From Caldilineaceae bacterium (GTDB lineage Bacteria; Chloroflexota; Anaerolineae; Caldilineales; Caldilineaceae): a DNA stretch of 64,000 bases. Shown here in pieces: positions 53,401 through 60,900 of the stretch. Where the stretch lies: the NCBI GenBank assembly GCA_022842065.1, contig JALHQH010000034.1, positions 1-64,000 on the forward strand. Direction: 5' to 3'. The position numbers were made by a program, and so were the translations under genes. Within the stretch, counting starts at the first letter, position 1. Each line of letters starts with the position of its first letter. The notes under the pieces were generated by a model. That model saw nothing but the letters and a program-made list of their open reading frames with translations, was not told the DNA's origin and did no database searches.

Positions 53401-54075
53401 ATGAAGCAGATGGAGCAGATGAAGCAGATGCAGAATATCGAGAAGAAGGCAGCCGGTCGTCGCCCAGAGGTTGAAGCCGAGGCCACCCGCCAGCGCATTG
53501 TGGATGCCGCGCGCCAACTCTTCGCCGCGCGCGGATTTGACGCCGTTGGGCTGCGCGAGATTGCCGATGCGGCCGGGACGACCCACGGCCTTTTGCGTCA
53601 TCACTTCGGCACTAAGCTGGCCGTCTGGCAAACTGTCGCCGATGATGCGGATCGAGACTTTTCAGCCGCACTCGGCCCGCTGCTTGCGTTTGATTTTGAC
53701 CAGAATGTTCGCGAAGTGGCGGCGCAGTTCATCCAGCGCTTTGTCGAGATTGCGGCGCAGCACCCAGACCTTACGCGTCTTTTGCTGCATGAGGGGACGT
53801 TGGACGGTCCGCGCCTAGCCTACTTGCTTGCGTACCTTTCCTCTGCGCACCAGCAACTGGGGCCTATGCTCCAAAAGCTCCACGCCCATGGCCTACTGAC
53901 GCAATTCTCAACCGAAACACTCTTCCACTTCCTACTCTTTTCCAGCGCCGCGCCATTCGCCCTGGCGTCGCTTTCTGCCGGCCTAATCGGGGCCGACTCC
54001 ACCGTGGCAGCCCAAGCGGACAGGATCACCAAGACACTCCTTGGTTCGTGCGTGCCCACGTCCAGCGCACCGTGA
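53401..54075 (+). CDS. TetR family transcriptional regulator
   Basis: A 224-residue regulator. The N-terminal helix-turn-helix is clear: RIVDAARQLFAARGFDAVGL, then REIADAAGTTHGLLRHHFGTKLAVW. The remaining alpha-helical part would bind a ligand. The frame opens at 53251 through the MITE-like repeat, but the ATG at 53401 directly precedes a Met/Gln/Lys-rich leader (MKQMEQMKQMQN), itself a short repeat. Divergent from the FAD monooxygenase, its likely target. Confidence 0.87.
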   Translation: MKQMEQMKQMQNIEKKAAGRRPEVEAEATRQRIVDAARQLFAARGFDAVGLREIADAAGTTHGLLRHHFGTKLAVWQTVADDADRDFSAALGPLLAFDFDQNVREVAAQFIQRFVEIAAQHPDLTRLLLHEGTLDGPRLAYLLAYLSSAHQQLGPMLQKLHAHGLLTQFSTETLFHFLLFSSAAPFALASLSAGLIGADSTVAAQADRITKTLLGSCVPTSSAP

Positions 54076-54362
54076 ACAGTCAAGCCCACACATTGAATCA
54101 GCTTGAAAAGTTCAAGCAAAGCCGGCCAGATACCCGCCGCGCAAAGATCACCAGGACGATGATCGGGATCAGCGTGATCATGCCTACGGTGCTGCGCAGC
54201 TTCCAGGGCAAGCCCCACGATTGCCACCCAGCTTGTTAATCTCGATAGAACTTCTTAACAATTTCCTGACAATTCCATGCGATAATCAGTGCATGAACGA
54301 TTGGTCGTTCGGCACAAGCAGTAATAATCTTCTTAATCATGCACAGCAAAAGGGTTAAGCGT

Positions 54363-55319
54363 ATGGGGCAGCGAAAAATTTTGGTCAGGGTGCTACTGGG
54401 CGTGTTGCTGGTGGTCGTCATTGGCGGGGCGGCTGGGTGGTATTTCGGCTTCTTTGGTTCGACACCGGCGAATTTGAGCGTCACGCCGACCTATCCCGAC
54501 GTCGTCTATACGCCAACGGCCGGCACGCAAAAGCTCAATCTCTATCTACCGGCCGGTGATGGCCCTTTTCCGGTAGTCGTCAACATTCATGGCGGCGGCT
54601 TTAAGTTTGGCGACCGCAGCATGGTCAGCGCCGGCTTAGGTCAGGCGCTGCTCGACGCGGGCTATGCCATTGCCAGTGTGGATTATCGCCTTTCTGGTGA
54701 AGCGACCTTTCCGGCGGCGGTGCAGGATGTGAAGGCGGCGGTGCGCTTTTTGCGTGCCAATGCGGCCCAATATCAACTGAATCCCGATCAGATCGTTGCC
54801 TATGGTTTTTCGGCCGGTGGCAATTTGGCTTCCATGTTGGGCACGACCGGCGACGTGGCTGAATTTGACGACCCGGCGCTCGGCAATGAAGGTGTTTCCA
54901 GCCGCGTGCAGGCGGTGGTCGATTGGTTTGGCCCCACCGATTTCGGCCAGATGGATGAGCAGGCCAAGGCGCAGGGGTGCGGCACGAGTGACCAGACCCA
55001 CAGCACCGCGACTTCCTTTGAGTCGCTCTACCTCGGGGCGACGGTGGCCGAAGCGCCCGATCTGGTCCAGCAAGCCAACCCCATCACCTATATCACCCCC
55101 GATGATCCCCCCTTCCTCCTGCAAAAGGGCGACCAGGATTGCACCGTGCCGGTCGGCCAATCCCAATTGCTGGCCGCTGCGTTGCAAGCCGCCGGGCTGG
55201 ATGTACGCTATGATCTGCTCACCGGTGTCGGACATGGCGACAGCGGCAGTACGCCCGTTTTTGAAAGCGCCGAGAATGTGCAGGTGGTGTTGGCTTTCCT
55301 CGCGGCCAAGCTAAAGTAG
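54363..55319 (+). CDS. Membrane-anchored alpha/beta hydrolase (carboxylesterase type)
   Basis: A 318-residue esterase of the BD-FAE/hormone-sensitive-lipase-like group. A single N-terminal membrane helix (VLLGVLLVVVIGGAAGWYFG) anchors it outside the cytoplasm. The oxyanion motif is NIHGGGFKFG, the nucleophile lies in YGFSAGGN, the acid in KGDQDCTVP and the His in GVGHGDSGS. ATG 54363 is preferred because AAGGG lies 8 bases before it; another in-frame ATG is at 54339. No operon partner. Confidence 0.85.
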   Translation: MGQRKILVRVLLGVLLVVVIGGAAGWYFGFFGSTPANLSVTPTYPDVVYTPTAGTQKLNLYLPAGDGPFPVVVNIHGGGFKFGDRSMVSAGLGQALLDAGYAIASVDYRLSGEATFPAAVQDVKAAVRFLRANAAQYQLNPDQIVAYGFSAGGNLASMLGTTGDVAEFDDPALGNEGVSSRVQAVVDWFGPTDFGQMDEQAKAQGCGTSDQTHSTATSFESLYLGATVAEAPDLVQQANPITYITPDDPPFLLQKGDQDCTVPVGQSQLLAAALQAAGLDVRYDLLTGVGHGDSGSTPVFESAENVQVVLAFLAAKLK

Positions 55320-55399
55320 CGTCGCGTCGTTTTCCCCTTGCCAGCGACTCTGTGCGCTACTCGCCATCGACAACGCACCGCTTATAACGTATACTGATA

Positions 55400-55506
55400 C
55401 GCTAGCCCCATATTTCGACCATTTTTGTAATTCTCTCTGAGAATCCCTTCGCATAGAATTAGAATTTATGGAATCCTCCAGAGAGAATCGAAATATCGGT
55501 CTAGCG
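55400..55506. repeat. Inverted repeat with CGCTAG ends before the CPBP gene
   Basis: The ends cgctagccccatatttcga and tcgaaatatcggtctagcg pair with two mismatches, and inner tctctctg/cagagaga arms add a second stem. It is 80 bp upstream of the intact CPBP gene, in a 266-bp gap with no other gene. Probably another small palindromic element. Confidence 0.65.
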
Positions 55507-55585
55507 ATCAATTTGGTGCAAAGTCAGGAGTTATCGGGAAGCGCAACGTGTACTTGGCGAACGATCAAATGATCTTGGAGACGAT

Positions 55586-56401
55586 GTGACACAAAATAGC
55601 AAAGCCAAACGGAATATCGTGATTTACGTGATTGGCGTTTTGTTGCTGGCTATCGTTGGTGGGCTTCTTACAAGTACGACTGGCAGCGACGTTGGTGGGC
55701 TACTCTTTATCATTGGCCCGCTTTTGATGATGATATTCCTGCGCTTTGGGGGCGGTGACGGTTGGCAAGATGCGGGCCTGCGTCTGCAGCTAAAGGAGAA
55801 ATGGCGCTGGTATTTGTTCAGCCTATTGGCCTATCCAGTGACGATTGCCCTGGTCATTGTGCTGGGCGTGATCCTGGGCGTAACGACAGTCGCCGGTGAT
55901 CTGAATAGCCTGCTTTCGACCTTGCGGGGCGGTGTGGTGGCACAATTCATCCCGCGCATGCTTTTTGCTATGGCTGAAGAATGGGGATGGCGTGGCTATT
56001 TGGAACCCCGTCTGGCGGCCTTGCATGTACCCGATGTACCACGGCATCTCTTCGTGGGCGTCATTTGGGCGCTTTGGCATTTTCCCTTGATTCTATCCAC
56101 CGACTATACCACCATGCCTTATTTCATTTTTCTTCCGCTGTTTGTGATCGGTGTTGTGGTCGCCGCAATCGTCTATGGGCAGCTCCGCAAAAAAAGTGGA
56201 ACCGTATGGACAGCGGTGCTACTGCATGGGGCAGGCAATACGGTGGCATGGGCCATTCTGCAAAGCAACTTGGTCACCATTCAGGATAAAGTGTTAGCCA
56301 ATATCACACCGGAGAGTGTACTTGTGATAATCCTCTGGGGCACCTTGGGCTGGTGGCTGTTGTCCAGCCGCAAGGCAGCAAGGGTAGGCGCAGGTGAGTA
56401 A
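55586..56401 (+). CDS. CPBP family intramembrane glutamic endopeptidase, intact copy
   Basis: A 271-residue membrane protein of the CAAX-protease/bacteriocin-processing family (PF02517), with about seven hydrophobic helices. Catalytic motifs are complete: EEWGWRGYLEP (EExxxR) near residues 130-140, LWHFPLI for FxxxH, and HGAGNTVAW for HxxxN. It uses a GTG start with GGAG upstream (the overlapping ATG is followed by TGA). It is followed by the channel gene in convergent orientation, an arrangement duplicated at 48764-50604. Substrate unknown. Confidence 0.9.
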   Translation: MTQNSKAKRNIVIYVIGVLLLAIVGGLLTSTTGSDVGGLLFIIGPLLMMIFLRFGGGDGWQDAGLRLQLKEKWRWYLFSLLAYPVTIALVIVLGVILGVTTVAGDLNSLLSTLRGGVVAQFIPRMLFAMAEEWGWRGYLEPRLAALHVPDVPRHLFVGVIWALWHFPLILSTDYTTMPYFIFLPLFVIGVVVAAIVYGQLRKKSGTVWTAVLLHGAGNTVAWAILQSNLVTIQDKVLANITPESVLVIILWGTLGWWLLSSRKAARVGAGE

Positions 56402-56437
56402 GTAACATGTATAACCTGTCGCAATTTTCACCAACGG

Positions 56438-56523
56438 CGTAACGACTCAGCTCCTAGCCGGTCCGTGACCGGCGACGGGCCGCCGGTCACGGACCGGCTA
56501 AGAGCAGGCTGAGTCGTTACTCG
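56438..56523. mobile_element. Hairpin insertion element with GTAACGACTCAG ends
   Basis: A long palindrome (56439-56520): outer arms gtaacgactcagctcctagc and complement (with small differences), then ggtccgtgaccggcg arms. The duplicate locus reads caccgacggctata straight through at about 49370, whereas here acgg occurs on both sides (56434-56437 and 56524-56527). This is therefore an insertion between the two genes, possibly with a 4-bp target duplication. Related ends occur at 20346 and 30735. Confidence 0.75.
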
Positions 56524-56527
56524 ACGG

Positions 56528-57631
56528 CTATAAATTAGGCCCCATGACAATCAATATATCTTCCGACCGCACAATTTCGGCCGGATCGGGGGTGTAGAGG
56601 AACTCCCCATCGCGACGAATCGCCAGGACAAGCTGGGCGAGGGCGCGCCGGACATCCTCGGTCGTTTTGCCGATCAGATCGGGATAATCGGCCGCCCGCA
56701 GATCGCCAAAGCGCATTTGCTGATTGCTCTGAAAGAGCATCTGATCCCAGAGTTCCGCCGTATCATGGTCAAGCATCTGCGAAGCGACGCTAAAGCCGCC
56801 CATGATATTGGGGGAGATGACCCGGTCGGCGCCGGCCAGATAGAGGGTGTGCATGTTGAATTCATCCCGGGCGCTGGCGACAATGCGCAATTTGGGATTC
56901 CCCAAGCGTCGCGCCATATCCTTTGCACTGAGAATAATCGTGGTGTTGTCGCGGTCATCCTCCAGGGCGGCAACAACGCCAAAGGCACGATGCACTCCGG
57001 CGGCGCGTAAGTGCTGCTCATCGGTCGGCGTTTCCAACAGATACAAGATGCCGCTCTCCTCGGCCAGTTCCTCCACCGTTTTGCGCTCCTCAACGCTCCA
57101 ATCCACCTCATCCAACGTGGCATAGTGGCGCTGGCGTTTCTCCACATAGGCGGCGTGCAGCCAGAGCAAAGTGCGCTTGAGTTTGGCTTCATCGGCTTCG
57201 ATGATGACAAAGGGGACGCGCCGGCGGCTAAATTCACCGGCGGCGCGATTGGCCAGAATGCCGCCGCCACAGACAATGACATGATTGGATAAAGCTGCGA
57301 TTTTTTTCATACGGGTTTCCAAATGCTTTAAGGCTTGCTTGGCTTGGTATCCTTCAAAAACGATGGCGGCGGCGGTCGAGAGCGCGTACCCAGCCAGCCC
57401 AATGGCAAAGAGGGTGAAGAAGATGGCAAAGGTGCGCCCGGCAACGGTGCGGGGGGCGACATCGCCATAGCCAACGGTGGTCATGGTGATGATGGTGGCG
57501 TAGAGCGCGTCGAGGAAGGTCCAGCCTTCCAGCCACGCATAGACCAGCGTCCCCAGCGCGATCAGCGCCAGAAAGGGCAACAGCAGCGGCAACAGGCTGG
57601 AGCGACGTACTTGTTGTGATTTTTGTACCAA
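56528..57631 (-). CDS. Two-TM potassium channel with TrkA-N (RCK) domain, main copy
   Basis: A 367-residue K+ channel. Helix 1 is about residues 14-31, the pore helix and filter ALYATIITMTTVGYGDVAPR are at 42-61, helix 2 follows, then a cytosolic RCK domain with VIVCGGGILANRAAGEF near 117-133 and a TrkA-C-like end. A start is a problem. The ATG at 57666 that matches the duplicate's start is followed by CTC-AGT-TAG, where the duplicate has GTA-AGC-TGG. Only TTG at 57631, with no clear Shine-Dalgarno site, gives this frame. Expression may therefore be weak. Confidence 0.85.
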   Translation of the reverse strand: MVQKSQQVRRSSLLPLLLPFLALIALGTLVYAWLEGWTFLDALYATIITMTTVGYGDVAPRTVAGRTFAIFFTLFAIGLAGYALSTAAAIVFEGYQAKQALKHLETRMKKIAALSNHVIVCGGGILANRAAGEFSRRRVPFVIIEADEAKLKRTLLWLHAAYVEKRQRHYATLDEVDWSVEERKTVEELAEESGILYLLETPTDEQHLRAAGVHRAFGVVAALEDDRDNTTIILSAKDMARRLGNPKLRIVASARDEFNMHTLYLAGADRVISPNIMGGFSVASQMLDHDTAELWDQMLFQSNQQMRFGDLRAADYPDLIGKTTEDVRRALAQLVLAIRRDGEFLYTPDPAEIVRSEDILIVMGPNL

Positions 57632-57854
57632 TCCGGTGAGAACAGCAAAAAGCTAACTGAGCATGGCGCCAGTGTACCAAAGCTAGCCAGCTTGTTGCAA
57701 GCGGCTGTGGGCGCAGCGGCGAACGGCAACAAAATCATCCGGTTGCCTGCAACCGATAGCGCTGTATAGTTGTTTGAATTTAAATTCCTACAATTACAAA
57801 ATTCTCCAGCTATACTAAACTTGGCCGATGTCAAAGTGGAGGAGAGACGTAGCG

Positions 57855-57908
57855 ATGAAAAAACTGGATGAACTCAAAAAGACATTCTTCCCCTTAGAAC
57901 TGAGCTGA
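57855..57908 (+). pseudogene. Tiny open frame, possibly the start of a truncated small gene
   Basis: A GGAGAG box precedes an ATG opening MKKLDELKKTFFPLELS and a TGA. Beyond the stop the same frame reads RLLIELVNNLDQLVEDRAAL and runs into the 3' end of the macroglobulin gene. A tctagattgttgatt/aataatctaga inverted repeat lies across the stop. It may be the beginning of a small helical protein cut by an insertion; I recognise no family. No other feature was found in 57632-57995. Confidence 0.25.
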
Positions 57909-57995
57909 TCTAGATTGTTGATTGAGCTGGTCAATAATCTAGATCAGCTTGTGGAAGACCGCGCCGCCTTGCTTGATGTGCAAGCGCGGTTGCCC

Positions 57996-60900
57996 CTAGG
58001 GCACGGTCACCTCGATCCACTGCGGCGGCGCAACGCTGCGACGACCGTTGTTGTACAGCTCAGCGAGCTGGGGGGACAGTACTTGGAAGGCGCCGGGTGT
58101 GTTGGCCTGTAATCGTAGCGCAACGGTATAACTGCGGCCGGGATGCAGCCGGCTGAGATAGAGCACTAGTTGATTGGGGCGGACTTCATAGGCGCTGACG
58201 ATACGCATTCGGGCCAGCGCGGCTAAATCCGCGGGGAGCGGGGTAAAGCCGGGCGGCAGGCCAAGGGTGGCGACCAAGTCACCTGGGCGGCGTTCGTTGG
58301 CGGTGACGGTACTGGCCGTGATCGTTGTGCGCACCGTCACCATTTCGTGTTGCGTTACGACATCAGGTGCATAGGCTGCGGTGATGACAAAGGGCTGCTC
58401 CGTTGCTGTCGCGCTGCGCGCTGCCACCTGTTCCCACGGCAAAACATAGGTGCTGATCAGTTGGTAGGGCGCCACGATCTGACCATCCACGGTAATCTGC
58501 AAGGTGGCGGTGGGCGGCAACGCGGTCAGCGTGATTTCCTGCCCTTCGGCTACGGTGGCGTCCAGGCTGAGTTGCTGCACCGTTTGCCCATTCATCGTGA
58601 CCGTGATGGTCGCGGTTTGTTGCGGCTCTTCCTGGGTCGTCGCCAGGCGCAGCGCTTGGAGGGTCAGCACCGTGAGTTGCGGTGTGGCAAAGGCACCATC
58701 GGCCTGGCGGCGACTGAGCAGATAGTCAAGCGCACTTTGGGCCAGATCCGGCTGCTCGCCACTGCGCAAGAGGGCATAGGCGATGAGGGCGGTGGTTTCC
58801 TGATCGGCGCTTTCACCCCAACCACCCAGGAAGGTGCTGAGCGTCGTTGGCCAATAGGCCAGCCCTTGCGCGTTCTGGTGCTGCGCAGCTAGTTGCTGTA
58901 AGCGGGTCACGGCTTGCGCGCGTGTCTCGGCATCGGTGAGGAGGGCATTGATTACCAATGCCTGGACATAAGGGTCGGCCAGCTCATCGTCCTTGGCCTG
59001 GCGTAAATAGGCCGTCGCAACTGGATTCGGGTTACCGCTTTCCGCCATCAGCCAGGCGATGTATGCCGTGGTGGCCAGCCGCGCCTGACGGGCGCGCCAC
59101 GGACCATTGTAGCGCATCTCATCGGCGGGCCAACTGCCGTCGGGCAACTGTTGCTGGTAGAGGAAATTAGTGATGCGCCCCAACAGTTGCGGATCGACAT
59201 AGGTGAGTTTGCTCATCTCCGTTAACTGCCAGAGGGCGTAGGCGCTCAACCACAGCCGCGCCGGCGCGGCATCATAGAGGCTAAAGCCGCCTGGTTCGTG
59301 CGCGCTTTCATAGGCGGCCAGCCGTTGGTAGCCCAATCCGATCAAACGTTCGGCTCGGCTGTACAGGGGGTCATTGGTGGGGGCGCCGCCTTGTTGCAAG
59401 AGGGAAAGCAATAAGCTGTTGGCAAAATTCTGATTAACAATGTCGGCCGCATTGCCGCTGGGGCGGCGCAACAGCCCATCAAGCCCCTGGCGCACCTGAC
59501 TCAATGTATTTGGGTAGAGTCGCAGTGTGACCTGACGTGTACCCGGCAGTGCTTCTGCTGGCAGGGTCAAGGGCAGGGTCAGGCTACCGGTCAGCCGTCC
59601 GCTGGCAATGATGGTTTGGGCTTCACCGTTGTAGACAAGCTGGACAACGCGTTGCACCCGGTCACTCATTTGGTCGCCGGTCGCGTTCACCTCGAAGTGA
59701 CCAGCCCCAACCCCCGTAACGCGTAGGGGGAAATAGGCGACGGTGACTTCATTGGCAGCTACCGTAACGGTGGTTGAAAGTTCCTGTGTGGCGCTAAACC
59801 AAGCGGCGGGCGCGATATGCAATTGCACCTGCTGGGGGTGGTCTAAATAGTTATAAATAGTGACCGGTGCCTGTAGTTCGTCGCCCTGGGTCAATTGCGC
59901 CGGCACCTGCGGCTCGACAAAGAAGTCCTGGAAGACCCGCAGATCGGTTTCAGCGCTGCCCAAGTTGCCGGCTTGGTCAGAGAAGAGCACACTTACCCGC
60001 CAGGTGGTAATCGAGTCAGCCAGCGGCACCGCAATCGTCGTCTTTCCTTGGGCATCGGTCGCCTGTTCCGGCAGCCAAAGTAAGGTTTCGGGGAAGAATT
60101 GACGCAAGCGGGGTGCGTTGTTACTGGTTGCAGCAGTCGCCGCTTGAGGGGCGGGCGCGGCCGGTGCGCCGGGCGCAGCAGGGGCAGAGGCGCAAGCCAC
60201 CCATAAAAAGGAACTCAGCGTAACCATCAGGAGTGTCAACAAGGGCGGTGTCAACTTGCGTCGACCGGCATAGGCGCCCAGACCAACAACCAATAAGATC
60301 CCAAAGGCGCCGGCGCGTTGGGTTGGCCGAGGTGTTGTCGTCTGTACCAGCATGGGATCAGGCTGTGTCGTGGCAGCCGTTGCCTGGAGATCTTGCGCCA
60401 TCCAAGCGAAGAGGGCGGTAGTGCGGGCCTGATCGAAAAGCGCCGTATCACCCGACCGTTTCTCTAACAAAGTAGGTTCGATGGCGGGGTGACGTGCTGT
60501 CTCATAGTTGTAGTAATTGTCATATGGTGACAAAGCGTCGCCCAAATCGGCAAAACCTTGAATGCCGTAGCGCGCTTGCCGCAGTTCACGGTCCAGCAAG
60601 AAAAAGGTGCGGGCAAAGCCGGCTTCCTGCGCTTCCAGGGCAAACACCGATTCATCGACAATGCTGATGCCGACAACCCCTTGCTGCGCTTGACCATTGT
60701 GTGTCGCCGCAATGGTTAAATAGGCAGTGTCACCAGGGCGATAGACCGCAGCATCGGCCGTCATGGCGACCTCAACCGGCGTCGGGTTGACCAATACCAG
60801 GCGCGCATCGCTGCTACGCCGGTCACCGGGCAGAAGAAGATGGGCATTGATCAAGAGGGTGCCGGCCAGGTGCGGGTCGAGCCGCAAGACGATATGACCA

